A DNA stretch of 64,000 bases. Source: an uncultured Lachnospiraceae bacterium (lineage in GTDB: Bacteria; Bacillota; Clostridia; Lachnospirales; Lachnospiraceae). Each line of letters starts with the position of its first letter. The stretch's first letter is position 1. Location: NCBI GenBank assembly GCA_910588865.1, contig CAJUSJ010000003.1, positions 1 through 64,000 on the forward strand, read 5' to 3'. Under the pieces are notes generated by a model, which worked only from the letters and a program-made list of their open reading frames with translations, was not told where the DNA came from and did no database searches. Positions 18,361-26,065 of the stretch are shown piece by piece. The position numbers and the translations under genes were made by a program.

Positions 18361-18672
18361 GTGAAATTCGAATTTACATACAAGGATGGATTTTCCCCTA
18401 AGCAAATACAAGAAATCTCAAAAAATCTGGTGAATCTTTCCAGCATTCCGGAAGGATCAATTCCTCTAAACCGCGGGCTGGGTTTATCCTGGAGGGCGTT
18501 ATCCCAAATTCCGCCAAGCATGGAGAACGATTACGCGGTGAATTTAATTGAAAAAGTGGAGGAATTTGAGTCAAGGGTGTCTGTGGATGAGGTGGCCTTC
18601 CGCTATGATGGGGAAGGGAATGTTATTGTGGACGTTACCTTGGAAAGAAGGGATAAAGAAGATGAACACTGA
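18361..18672 (+). CDS. baseplate wedge protein gpW/gp25-like
   Basis: A 103-residue protein of the GPW/gp25 family, a baseplate wedge component. The conserved region is GSIPLNRGLGLSW followed by NDYAVNLIEKVEEFESRVSV. The GTG start at 18361 is supported by GGGGCGGGAGAAG upstream and by the start of the fold. It overlaps the gpJ gene by 11 bases. Confidence 0.85.
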   Translation: MKFEFTYKDGFSPKQIQEISKNLVNLSSIPEGSIPLNRGLGLSWRALSQIPPSMENDYAVNLIEKVEEFESRVSVDEVAFRYDGEGNVIVDVTLERRDKEDEH

Positions 18673-19819
18673 AGCAATAAAAGTGATCCAGGATTACCCA
18701 GATATTAGTTTTATTGATAACTATACCATAAAACGCCTGGAAGACGAGATGATATCATGGTTTAAACAGAAAAAAGAGGAGTTGACTGGGGAAACCGTGT
18801 CTCTTGGCATGGCGGATGACAGAAGGATACTCTTACAGACCGGGGCCTATTTTATTTTTCAGTGGCTTATGTTTTTGGATAATACCGGAAAAATGGGATT
18901 ATTAAAGTACAGCCATGGAAAATATCTGGAGAGCTTAGGGGCGCTAAAGCATATTTACAGAAGGGAAGCCCAAAGAGCGACTGTTACGGTTCGGTTCTTC
19001 ATGAATGAGGCGAGAGATGTCGCGACAGGTATACCCCAGGGAATCAGGTTGACTTCAGGAGACGGGGTTTATTTTGCCACAGATTCTTATACAGAGATTC
19101 GGGCAGGGGAACAAGGCGTGGAGGTGAAGGCAACTTGTTTGACCGCTGGAATGGCAGGGAACATTTATGGAATTGGGGAGATTAAAACAATGGTGGATCC
19201 AGTACCGTTTATTGATTCTGTGGAGAATATCACGGTTCCCGAGAATGGGGCGGACATGGAAGACGATGAATCGTTAAGAGAAAGAATTTACGAGGCCCCT
19301 GCGGCTTATTCTTCAGCGGGGACAATTGACGCCTATGAATTTTTTGTAAGGGAGTTTAACCATGAAATAACGGATGTCAAGATAACCAGTCCGGAGCCGT
19401 GCAAGGTATTAGTACGTTACCTATTGAAAGAGGGTATGGTGCCGGGGGAAGAATCAATAGCTGATCTTAGGAGGTATCTTCTTTCACCATCGGTCAGACC
19501 GATAACAGATTTTGTGGAAGTTTCAGCCCCAGATCAGATACCTTATCGCGCCAAAATAAAATATTTTATCAATGCCAGTGACAGCAGCCGCGTAAACGTG
19601 ATCAGGGAGGCTATAGAGAGAGCGGTAGAGGAATATCAAATATGGCAGAAATCAAAAATGGGGAGAGACATTAATCCAAGCGAACTAATACGCCGGGTTA
19701 TGTCAGCGGGGGCGAAGAGGATAGAGGTTACAGAGCCGCTTTATACCGCGATTCCAGAAGGTTCAGTAGCGTCTTTAACTGAGTCGGAAGTATTGTATGG
19801 AGGATTGGAAGATGATTAA
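18662..19819 (+). CDS. baseplate assembly protein J
   Basis: Wedge protein of the gpJ/XkdT family, 385 residues. The ATG at 18662 overlaps the gp25 gene; the longer open frame upstream is not needed. Features are a helical N-terminal third, then AGNIYGIGEIKTMVDPVPF, the conserved DDESLRERIYEAPAAYSSAGT motif of the J family and a C-terminal GRDINPSELIRRVMSAGAKR. It overlaps the gpI start by eight bases. Confidence 0.9.
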   Translation: MNTEAIKVIQDYPDISFIDNYTIKRLEDEMISWFKQKKEELTGETVSLGMADDRRILLQTGAYFIFQWLMFLDNTGKMGLLKYSHGKYLESLGALKHIYRREAQRATVTVRFFMNEARDVATGIPQGIRLTSGDGVYFATDSYTEIRAGEQGVEVKATCLTAGMAGNIYGIGEIKTMVDPVPFIDSVENITVPENGADMEDDESLRERIYEAPAAYSSAGTIDAYEFFVREFNHEITDVKITSPEPCKVLVRYLLKEGMVPGEESIADLRRYLLSPSVRPITDFVEVSAPDQIPYRAKIKYFINASDSSRVNVIREAIERAVEEYQIWQKSKMGRDINPSELIRRVMSAGAKRIEVTEPLYTAIPEGSVASLTESEVLYGGLEDD

Positions 19820-20897
19820 ACTACAGGAGGCCGAACTGACCTCCGTATTGCCTGCTTACATAAAAGAAAATACGGATGTCCAGGCGATCAGCTACGCGTT
19901 TCAGATGGGTATGAGAAAGTTTTCCCAGTATGTGGCAAGCAGTGCTTTATACGGAAACATAGACACATTACCGGAATTTCTCCTGGATCTTCTGTCCATA
20001 GAAACGCGATGTCAATATTATGAGGAATCCCTACCCATAGAAATAAAGCGGGAAATGATTCGAAATTCGTTGGCTTGGTATTTTAAAAGCGGCACAGTGT
20101 CGGCGGTGGAAGAGCTGATCCAAGTTGTTTTTGGAAAAGGGGAGCTGGAAGAGTGGTTTCAATTTGGAGGAGTCCCGGGGACTTTTCGGGTTAGACTGCA
20201 GTTGGGAGATTCTGATATTCCCGTAGATATTCATGACATATGGAAAAGAATCAGATGGTATAAAAAGTTAAGCGCCCATCTCGTCGGAATACGGATTGGG
20301 TACTACTTCGGTGTTCCTATTCGTTATGAAAACGCCATAACTTTCCGCTGTGCTTTCTACCCACGATTCAATCTCCCCCAGCTTAGGTTGGATAGGAGAT
20401 GGAAGCTGAACGGCGGCAGGAAGCTGAGCGGCTATGACAGCCAGGAGACCATGGATCTGTATCCCGTGGCGGTCCGGTTCCGGGCTGGCGCGAAGGCGGC
20501 GGTGGAAGAGGTGTCACGGATCCATCTGCTGACCAGGGCGGGAATCCCGGAGGGTATCCACGGCGGGACAAGTCTCCAAGTGAGAACCGCCGCGGACTGC
20601 CAGGCGGTCACAAGTCAAAAGATTAGGATCCAGACCAAGGCGGGGGAGTCGACGGGGGAGAGGACCCAGGTGTGTGTCCAGACGGAGGCAAGGGAAGAGG
20701 CCCGGACCCGTACCGAAATAACGGTCAAGTCTATGGCGGGGCATGAGGCGGAGTCAAAGGAACAGCTGCGTGTCAGGGCCTCAGCCGCTTGTACGGCGGG
20801 AGTGGGAGACATCACAATTTATAACAAGAACCGTATGAGCGGCGGCTGGAAACTAAATGGAAGCCGGAAACTCAACGGAGGTGCGGAAATAAGATGA
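19812..20897 (+). CDS. tail protein I (gpI-like) with repeat-bearing C-terminal extension
   Basis: The first ~175 residues match P2 gpI/XkdU (LPEFLLDLLSIETRCQYY, IRNSLAWYFKSGTVSAVEEL, WYKKLSAHLVGI). The remaining ~185 residues form a Thr/Arg/Ala-rich extension bracketed by two WKLNGxRKLxG motifs (around residues 197-208 and 347-358). The extension is much longer than in P2 gpI and could form the fibre attachment surface. ATG 19812 overlaps the gpJ stop. The base composition of the extension is noticeably GC-richer than the first half. Confidence 0.8.
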   Translation: MIKLQEAELTSVLPAYIKENTDVQAISYAFQMGMRKFSQYVASSALYGNIDTLPEFLLDLLSIETRCQYYEESLPIEIKREMIRNSLAWYFKSGTVSAVEELIQVVFGKGELEEWFQFGGVPGTFRVRLQLGDSDIPVDIHDIWKRIRWYKKLSAHLVGIRIGYYFGVPIRYENAITFRCAFYPRFNLPQLRLDRRWKLNGGRKLSGYDSQETMDLYPVAVRFRAGAKAAVEEVSRIHLLTRAGIPEGIHGGTSLQVRTAADCQAVTSQKIRIQTKAGESTGERTQVCVQTEAREEARTRTEITVKSMAGHEAESKEQLRVRASAACTAGVGDITIYNKNRMSGGWKLNGSRKLNGGAEIR

Positions 20898-20913
20898 TGA
20901 GGAGGTATAAAAG

Positions 20914-21306
20914 ATGGCGGATAATAAGGGAGTCATCACGGTAACAGGGAGAAGGAAGATCTGCATGGCCCATGTGGGGGACGCGGAACTGCCGGCCATC
21001 ATTAAAATGGCCTGGGGAAACGGCGGGGTTGATGGGGAGGGCCAGCCTATAGCCACCACTGGCAATGAGATTGGCCTGTATAACGAGCTGCTGATAAAGG
21101 ACATTGAGTCTCATGAGTACACAAACGAGGAGAGGACCACCTGCAGGTACACGGCCACCCTGGAGGCGGGGGAACTGTCCGGTGAGGAGATCTCGGAGAT
21201 GGGGCTGTATGACGCGGAGGGGGATTTGGTGGCGTACCGGACGTTTTTGCGGAAGGGCAAGGACGCGGATATCCCCCAAATTTATGACATGGACGAGATC
21301 TTTTAG
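20914..21306 (+). CDS. tail-collar fibre N-terminal domain protein
   Basis: A 130-residue protein resembling the N-terminal phage tail-collar domain that anchors fibres to the baseplate. Markers are GNEIGLYNELLIKDIESHEY, RYTATLEAGELSGEEISEMGLYD and the AYRTF segment. The ATG at 20914 has GATGAGGAGG. It is followed by another short fibre-region protein and then the main fibre. Confidence 0.68.
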   Translation: MADNKGVITVTGRRKICMAHVGDAELPAIIKMAWGNGGVDGEGQPIATTGNEIGLYNELLIKDIESHEYTNEERTTCRYTATLEAGELSGEEISEMGLYDAEGDLVAYRTFLRKGKDADIPQIYDMDEIF

Positions 21307-21318
21307 GAGGAGTGATAT

Positions 21319-21750
21319 ATGGCTTTTATTATTAAAAATCCCCCGGAGTTTACCTTGGAGGTGGAGCGGTGGACCAGGGAGACGGACGCTGATGGGGCTC
21401 AGATGGCCAGCAATGTGATTGAGCCGCTATTGAATAATGAGGTGTACCTCAAGTCGGAACTGGAGCGCCAGGAGCGTGTGGCCCTTGTGACCCTGACAGC
21501 GGCTGGTTGGGGCGGGTCGGCGGCTCCCTATACCCAGACGGTCCAGGTAAATGGGGCCAGGGAGGGAATGGAACCGGTCATGGTCAGCGCCCTGGCGGAC
21601 GGAGCCACCTTAGAGGCGCAGAAGGCGTACACAAAAGCCTATGGGATCATCTGCGGCGGCACAGGGACGCTGGGAGACGGGACGGCGACCTTTAAGGTAT
21701 ATAAAAAGCCCGTGGTGGATATTACCATAGGGCTGAGAGGAGTGATGTGA
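21319..21750 (+). CDS. fibre-region phage protein of unknown function
   Basis: A 143-residue protein preceded by TTAGGAGGAG. The N-terminal part has EFTLEVERWTRETDADG and EPLLNNEVYLKSELE; the C-terminal half looks like a beta-sandwich with VALVTLTAAGWGGSAAPYTQ and GVM at the end. It resembles small proteins that accompany tail fibres in Clostridia prophages, possibly a trimerisation or attachment module. It overlaps the fibre gene start. Function not established. Confidence 0.55.
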   Translation: MAFIIKNPPEFTLEVERWTRETDADGAQMASNVIEPLLNNEVYLKSELERQERVALVTLTAAGWGGSAAPYTQTVQVNGAREGMEPVMVSALADGATLEAQKAYTKAYGIICGGTGTLGDGTATFKVYKKPVVDITIGLRGVM

Positions 21751-23390
21751 TGGGAAGGATCTGGATGCCCGGAGGGGCGGGAGGAGCGGACCTGGACGTG
21801 GTCACGGCGGCGGCTGGAGATGTCCTTCAGGGAAAGGTGATTGTGGGCCAAGATGGGGAACCCTTGACCGGGACCCTGGCCCTGACCGGAAACGCGGCGG
21901 ACTCCCAGGTACTCGCTGGGAAGACCTACTATAACACGGACGCCAAGGCGAGACGGACCGGCACCATGCCAAACCAGGGGGCGGTGGCTCCCTCGGGGCT
22001 CAACGCTGGGGGAAGCTACACCATCCCGGCGGGTTATCATAACGGCTCCGGAAAGGTGACAGCGAACAGCTTAGCCAGCCAGACGGGAGTACAGTCCGGA
22101 AAGACGGCGGCTGGGGCTGGCCAAGTCCTTACCGGTTACGAGGCCTGGGTGAACGGGGGCCGGGTCACTGGGACCATGCCGAACCAGGGGGCCCAGACAG
22201 CGGGAGTAAACTGTGGCGGCACCTATACAATTCCCGCGGGCTACCATAATGGCCAGGGGAAAGTGACCGGGAATAGCTTGGCGTCCCAGACAGACGCCAC
22301 ATCGGGCGCTGGGGATATCTTGAGCGGAAAGACCGCCTGGGTAAAGGGGAGCAAGCTGACGGGGACCATGGCCAATAAGGGGGCCGTGACCGGTTCCGTG
22401 AACTGTGGCGGCACCTATACGATCCCTGCTGGGTACCATAACGGCTCTGGTAAGATTACCGGCAATTCCTTAGCGTCTCAGACGGGGGTACAGTCGGGGA
22501 AGACAGCGGCTGGGGCTGGACAGGTGCTTACCAGGTATGAGGCATGGGTCAATGGAAACCGGGTGACCGGTACCATGGCTAATCAGGGGGCTAAGACCTC
22601 CAGCTTGAACTGCGGGGGGTCTTATACCATTCCAGCGGGATATCATAATGGATCTGGGAAGGTCACGGCCAACTCCCTAGCGTCTCAGACAAGCGCGGAC
22701 GCAGGAGCGGGACATATCCTTAGTGGTAAGACAGCTTGGGTTAATGGTTCCAAAGTAACTGGAACTATGACTAATAGAGCTACGGTAGATTCTACTATTG
22801 GCGGAATTAGTTCTTCTTATCCAACAATAGCAATTCATAAAGGAAGTAATACACAGTTTAATAATTCCGCAAAGAGTGGGGAGCGCCTTTTTGCTATGAC
22901 TCCCCCAAGTGGATATTATAGCGGTAGTCCATATGTTGGCTGTCCAGCTCAAAGTAAGACAATTACGCCAGGTGCGTCTGCTCAGACAGTATATCCAGAT
23001 AGCGGAAAAGTATTAGAAACTGTGACTGTAAATGGAGTTTCAGTATTTAAAACATATACTGGATCTAAGACCTCCGGAAACGCGGCTGTTGACTCATATG
23101 ACGACTTCGGAACTGAACTAACCATGGTTGCCATATCAATACCGGTTGATAAGAATTTTGTTCCTATGGGGGTTGCTTGCTTCACCAATAAAAAAGAAGT
23201 ATATGAAATCATAACGCAAGATCCCTGGCATATTATTATGATGCATAGTAATGGTCAATATACAAGGTTTTTTAATTATGACAGTAAAAATATGTATGTA
23301 GCATGGGCTAACCATACTGGAAACATTGTTCTTCCAGTTACCTATATGAGTACACAATATGATTATGTATTAACTGGATATTTAAAGTAA
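21750..23390 (+). CDS. tail fibre protein with ~65-residue tandem repeats and AT-rich tip
   Basis: A 546-residue host-recognition fibre. From about residue 75 to 345 it has four units of 64-70 residues, each with a GTM(P/A)N(Q/K)GA start, a GG(T/S)YTIPAGYHNG core and NSLASQT; alternate units carry GKTAAGAGQVL or AGDILSGKTAW. The last ~215 residues are unrelated to the repeats and probably form the receptor-binding tip. Base composition drops sharply from GC-rich repeats to AT-rich sequence at about 22,740, suggesting that the tip was acquired by recombination. ATG 21750 is preferred over GTG 21747. Confidence 0.82.
   Translation: MGRIWMPGGAGGADLDVVTAAAGDVLQGKVIVGQDGEPLTGTLALTGNAADSQVLAGKTYYNTDAKARRTGTMPNQGAVAPSGLNAGGSYTIPAGYHNGSGKVTANSLASQTGVQSGKTAAGAGQVLTGYEAWVNGGRVTGTMPNQGAQTAGVNCGGTYTIPAGYHNGQGKVTGNSLASQTDATSGAGDILSGKTAWVKGSKLTGTMANKGAVTGSVNCGGTYTIPAGYHNGSGKITGNSLASQTGVQSGKTAAGAGQVLTRYEAWVNGNRVTGTMANQGAKTSSLNCGGSYTIPAGYHNGSGKVTANSLASQTSADAGAGHILSGKTAWVNGSKVTGTMTNRATVDSTIGGISSSYPTIAIHKGSNTQFNNSAKSGERLFAMTPPSGYYSGSPYVGCPAQSKTITPGASAQTVYPDSGKVLETVTVNGVSVFKTYTGSKTSGNAAVDSYDDFGTELTMVAISIPVDKNFVPMGVACFTNKKEVYEIITQDPWHIIMMHSNGQYTRFFNYDSKNMYVAWANHTGNIVLPVTYMSTQYDYVLTGYLK
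21960..22780 (+). repeat. coding tandem repeats in tail fibre gene
   Basis: Four imperfect DNA repeats of about 190-210 bp coding for the GTM-NQGA / YTIPAGYHNG / NSLASQT units. Units 1 and 3 and units 2 and 4 are more alike, suggesting duplication of a two-unit block. Confidence 0.75.
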
Positions 23391-23410
23391 TAAAAGGAGG
23401 AATTTAATGA

Positions 23411-23509
23411 ATGAAAGCGTTAATCATCTACGATCTTACAGGAAAGATCTGGAACATCATCTACGGAGAAACCGAAATCCCCCAGGGTGTCCCCGCCTTA
23501 GCTCTCTGA
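23411..23509 (+). pseudogene. truncated conserved phage protein after tail fibre
   Basis: The frame from ATG 23411 encodes MKALIIYDLTGKIWNIIYGE and continues to a stop after 32 residues. This start is typical of a longer small protein (usually near 80 or more residues) that follows tail fibres in Clostridia prophages, so this copy is probably truncated by a frameshift or stop. An overlapping frame from ATG 23407 (68 residues, ending 23613) is better spaced from AAAGGAGG but gives no recognisable protein. I favour the decayed-gene reading. Confidence 0.45.
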
Positions 23510-23632
23510 CTTTCCTTACAGGATATTATAACGTGGGGAAGGATCACGCGAACCACATATTATCAAGCCAAGAGAACCTGCGTGCGTGGGTTCATTTTTA
23601 TATGGGAAAATAAAAGAGAAGGGAGAATTTAT

Positions 23633-24073
23633 ATGCAGAAAGTAAAAGCCATATTTATCACGATGTGGAGCGCCCTGTTCAGCGCTTTAGGGATCCTGGC
23701 TCTGCCAGTGGCGCTCCTGGTGGTCGGCAACGTGACCGACTACATAACCGGAATCATGGCGTCACAATACCGGGCGGAACAAGTGAGCAGTTACAAGGGG
23801 ATCCGGGGAATCTATAAAAAAGTAGGCATGTGGATTCTGATCATTATAGGCTGTATGATGGACTCGCTGATTAAATACACAGTACAATATATGGGGCTGA
23901 GTGTGTCGCCGCCTTACATCATCGCCACTGTGGTGGCGGTCTGGCTGATCTGTAATGAGATCATCTCGATCCTGGAAAATCTGATTGATATTGGAATAGC
24001 GATCCCTCCGTTCTTAATGCCACTGGCCAAAATGATCAAGGGACAGGTGGAGGACAAGACAAAACTGGAATAA
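23633..24073 (+). CDS. phage holin (toxin secretion/phage lysis holin family)
   Basis: Membrane protein of 146 residues that permeabilises the membrane so the endolysin can reach the wall. Three hydrophobic segments are seen: about residues 15-37 (LGILALPVALLVVGNV), 66-84 (MWILIIIGCM) and 97-118 (PYIIATVVAVWLICNEIISI). DYITGIMAS and a charged C-terminal tail are typical of this family. The ATG at 23633 follows GAAGGGAG. Downstream come the inverted hicAB pair and then the endolysin. Confidence 0.88.
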   Translation: MQKVKAIFITMWSALFSALGILALPVALLVVGNVTDYITGIMASQYRAEQVSSYKGIRGIYKKVGMWILIIIGCMMDSLIKYTVQYMGLSVSPPYIIATVVAVWLICNEIISILENLIDIGIAIPPFLMPLAKMIKGQVEDKTKLE

Positions 24074-24114
24074 TCGCACTGACGAGAGTCTGGAGACTCA
24101 AGATTCAAGACAAA

Positions 24115-24138
24115 GCCGCCTGCGCGAGGACAGGCGGC
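24115..24138. terminator. convergent hairpin between holin and hicB
   Basis: GCCGCCTG and CAGGCGGC form a perfect 8-bp stem with an 8-nt loop. On the minus strand it is followed by TTTGTCTTG, so it probably ends hicAB transcription; on the plus strand no T run follows. Confidence 0.55.
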
Positions 24139-24143
24139 AGACC

Positions 24144-24545
24144 TTATCTGGATTGTATTTTAGTGAGCAGAGCCTCCTGGAGAACCTGTGAGAAGTTGAT
24201 TCCCATAGCTATAGCCTCCTCGTTGAGCCATTCCGGGATAGATAAAGTCTTTTTCACGGCCTTAGAGTTATGCTTTTTCTGATAGGCCTCCAGGTCAAAC
24301 TGGACGATGACAAGATGGCTGTCTGGATTCTCCAGAGGAATCTGTCCGGGGGCAGAAGGCGTTGGAAGTGTCTCGTGATTGTTGAGACGGTCAGTTATGG
24401 AGAGACCAAGAGCCTCAACAGACATCTCATACGCTCCCTCCATGGTATCTCCTTCTGTCAGACATTCAGGGAGATCAGGGAAGGAGACCCAGAAACCGCC
24501 TTCCTCAGCGGTATGAAAAATCGCGGGATAAAAATATTGCTTCAT
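24144..24545 (-). CDS. hicB: HicB family antitoxin
   Basis: A 133-residue antitoxin that neutralises the HicA ribonuclease and usually represses the operon. The N-terminal partial RNase-H-like fold is clear (YFYPAIFHTAEEGGFWVSFP, then DLPECLTEGDT and a helix). The C-terminal part KKTLSIPEWLNEEAIAMGIN followed by FSQVLQEAL is a ribbon-helix-helix DNA-binding domain. AAGGAGGCG lies before the ATG. It follows hicA by 40 bases on the minus strand, opposite to the phage lysis genes on both sides. Confidence 0.92.
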   Translation of the reverse strand: MKQYFYPAIFHTAEEGGFWVSFPDLPECLTEGDTMEGAYEMSVEALGLSITDRLNNHETLPTPSAPGQIPLENPDSHLVIVQFDLEAYQKKHNSKAVKKTLSIPEWLNEEAIAMGINFSQVLQEALLTKIQSR

Positions 24546-24585
24546 GAAAACGCCTCCTTGTGATATTTTGGAAAGGAGGGCGGGA

Positions 24586-24774
24586 TCATTTAAGTCCCGC
24601 CTGTTTTAGGATTGCTTCCTCCAGTCCTTTTTTGAGGGATTTGGAGTGATAAGGAACAATGGTTTGATGACCAGTGGATTCGTTCTTTAGTTTTACATGG
24701 GATCCGTTCTGGCTTACTTCCGTAAAACCATTTTGTTTGAGATGTTTAATCATCTCTCGGAGTGTCATTGGCAT
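24586..24774 (-). CDS. hicA: HicA family toxin (mRNA interferase)
   Basis: A 62-residue dsRBD-fold ribonuclease of the HicA family. The start at 24774 is set by GGAGAGGAG upstream and by the fold (MPMTLREMIKHLKQNGF). The conserved active-site histidine lies in QNGSHVKLKN (His25), followed by VPYHSKSLKKGLEEAILKQA. Longer upstream frame to 24882 runs through the promoter and is not coding. The gene pair stands backwards between holin and endolysin, a cargo (moron) position. Confidence 0.93.
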   Translation of the reverse strand: MPMTLREMIKHLKQNGFTEVSQNGSHVKLKNESTGHQTIVPYHSKSLKKGLEEAILKQAGLK

Positions 24775-24804
24775 TTTTGCTACTCCTCTCCTTATCATGA
24801 GATT

Positions 24805-24833
24805 ATTATACCACGTAATAATACGTATGTCAA
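24805..24833 (-). promoter_or_regulatory. hicAB promoter
   Basis: On the minus strand TTGACA (24833-24828) and TATAAT (24810-24805) are separated by exactly 17 bp: a perfect consensus promoter 31 bp before the hicA start. The spacer itself contains one copy of the TAATAATACGTAT repeat, so a bound repressor would block RNA polymerase. Confidence 0.88.
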
Positions 24834-24856
24834 TAAAAATACATAATAATACGTAT
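24816..24856. promoter_or_regulatory. two-copy operator of hicAB
   Basis: The 13-bp sequence TAATAATACGTAT occurs at 24816-24828 and again at 24844-24856, 28 bp apart; each includes AATACGTAT(T), nearly a full palindrome. One copy overlaps the promoter spacer and the other lies just upstream of the -35. The likely ligand is the C-terminal DNA-binding domain of HicB. Confidence 0.65.
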
Positions 24857-24937
24857 TTTTTTACTAAACGCAAATATGACACAGTACAGTATTCAGGCCT
24901 GGGAGATTTCCTGGGTCTTTTTAATGGAGGAAAAGCT

Positions 24938-25822
24938 ATGGGTATTATTCAGGAAAAAGTCACCCCAGAATTCAAAAAATGGGTAGGGTACTGTGAGAAA
25001 AATAAAAAGGATCACCTAGGATCCTACGACAACCCGGAAGACTTTAAGACCAATGCCGGAGACGGTAACTATACGGTGTTCGCGGATCTCTACAGGCAGA
25101 AAATCGGAATCAATGTCCAGGGACAGCCCTGGTGTGACTCCTTTGTGGACACGGTGCTGATCCATCTGTTTGGGGTGGACGCGGCCAGGGAGCTGCTTGG
25201 AGGATTTTCCGCCTACACTCCCACCTCTGTCAGTTTCTACAAAAAGATGGGCCGCTACCATCAGACCCCTCAGGAGGGAGACCAGATCTTTTTCCATAAC
25301 GGGACCAGGGTCTATCACACAGGGTATGTGTATAAAGTGGAAAACGGTATAGTCTATACAGTGGAAGGCAACACCAGCTCTGAAAAGATCCTGGAAAATG
25401 AAGGAGGCTGCGTGGCGTACAAGCAGTATCCTGTCGGCTGGATCAATGGAAGCCGCCGGATCGATGGCTACGGACGGCCCGATTACTCCCTTGTGGAACC
25501 TCAGGAGAACACCTATGCTCAGGGATTCCTGCGGGCCGCTGATGGAAAGAGATGGTGGTACCAATTTGAGAAAGGGGGCTATGCCGCCGAAGGTTGGTAC
25601 TGGCTTACAGAGCGAACCAGGGGCACCTCTGGCTGGTATCTGTTTGATGAAAAGGGCTATATGCTCACGGGATACCAGACCGCTCCAGATGGCCATAAGT
25701 ACTTCCTTTGCCCTGAACCGGGTATCGACGAAGGAAAATGCATGGTCACGGATCCCAGAGGGGTTCTGATGGTGGCGGAATGGGATATGGAGAACGAGTG
25801 TTATAAAACAGACATCATATGA
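24938..25822 (+). CDS. endolysin: CHAP-type amidase with cell-wall-binding repeats
   Basis: Peptidoglycan hydrolase of 294 residues. The ATG at 24938 follows AATGGAGG; the frame upstream crosses the hicA promoter. The CHAP-like catalytic domain spans about residues 1-180, with likely catalytic Cys66 in QPWCDSF, His127 in YHTGYV and a Glu143/Asn145 pair in VEGNTS. The C-terminal ~100 residues (from about 195) contain aromatic WYQFEKGGY, WYWLTE and GWYLFDEKGYMLTG repeats of the choline-binding type. No signal peptide, so it depends on the holin. It is the last phage gene before the chromosomal junction. Confidence 0.9.
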   Translation: MGIIQEKVTPEFKKWVGYCEKNKKDHLGSYDNPEDFKTNAGDGNYTVFADLYRQKIGINVQGQPWCDSFVDTVLIHLFGVDAARELLGGFSAYTPTSVSFYKKMGRYHQTPQEGDQIFFHNGTRVYHTGYVYKVENGIVYTVEGNTSSEKILENEGGCVAYKQYPVGWINGSRRIDGYGRPDYSLVEPQENTYAQGFLRAADGKRWWYQFEKGGYAAEGWYWLTERTRGTSGWYLFDEKGYMLTGYQTAPDGHKYFLCPEPGIDEGKCMVTDPRGVLMVAEWDMENECYKTDII

Positions 25823-25905
25823 TCAAAGAAAAAGGAACACTTGACAGTCCTGATTTTGAAAAGTCTTGATATGCTGTAATTATAGAGATGTCTGATTTCC
25901 ATAAT

Positions 25906-25949
25906 TATAGAAGGAAGGGATAAAGAATGATTTGTCACTTCCTTCTATA
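25906..25949. repeat. 12-bp perfect inverted repeat at the prophage end
   Basis: TATAGAAGGAAG at 25906-25917 and CTTCCTTCTATA at 25938-25949 form a perfect 12-bp stem with a 20-nt loop. It lies between the endolysin and the cotJC junction. It may end the lytic transcript or be part of the recombinase arm region. No T run follows immediately. Confidence 0.65.
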
Positions 25950-25951
25950 TA

Positions 25952-26065
25952 TCATATGTTTTTACAATATAGTCCACCATACTGACTCATAATAAACTGT
26001 GCCATTTTAGGATTAGGCTGGCTGATATTTACCGGATACTGCAGGCGTTTCTCGTAATTCCACAT
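25952..26065 (-). pseudogene. cotJC: cotJC 5' fragment, interrupted by the prophage
   Basis: A minus-strand frame from ATG 26065, with AAGGAGG before it, encodes MWNYEKRLQYPVNISQPNPK, then MAQFIMSQYGG, the exact N-terminus of the manganese-catalase-like coat protein CotJC (normally close to 190 residues). After the second Gly the normal continuation (ADGEL or PDGEL in this family) is replaced by LYCKNI and a stop at 25952-25954. The rest of the protein is absent to the right and the prophage begins here. The missing 3' part should lie beyond the left prophage end, outside the window. In skin-like elements such a gene is rebuilt when the phage excises in the mother cell. Confidence 0.88.
25960..25985. 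other. prophage attachment junction (att) inside cotJC
   Basis: Homology to CotJC stops at codons TAT GGT GGA (25981-25973 on the minus strand) and AT-rich phage sequence follows. The crossover therefore lies at or very near 25970-25980. The exact core cannot be set without the other prophage end. Confidence 0.7.

Noticed and set aside
21960..22780. Regular repeats in the tail fibre gene considered as a CRISPR array
   Set aside because: The repeats are coding, ~190-210 bp long and without unique spacers; no cas genes are present in the window.
22740..23390. Variable fibre tip considered as target of a diversity-generating retroelement
   Set aside because: No reverse transcriptase gene and no template repeat are visible downstream.
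25841..25890. TTGACA at 25841 as a promoter reading into or out of the prophage end
   Set aside because: No acceptable -10 hexamer is found at 16-18 bp spacing.
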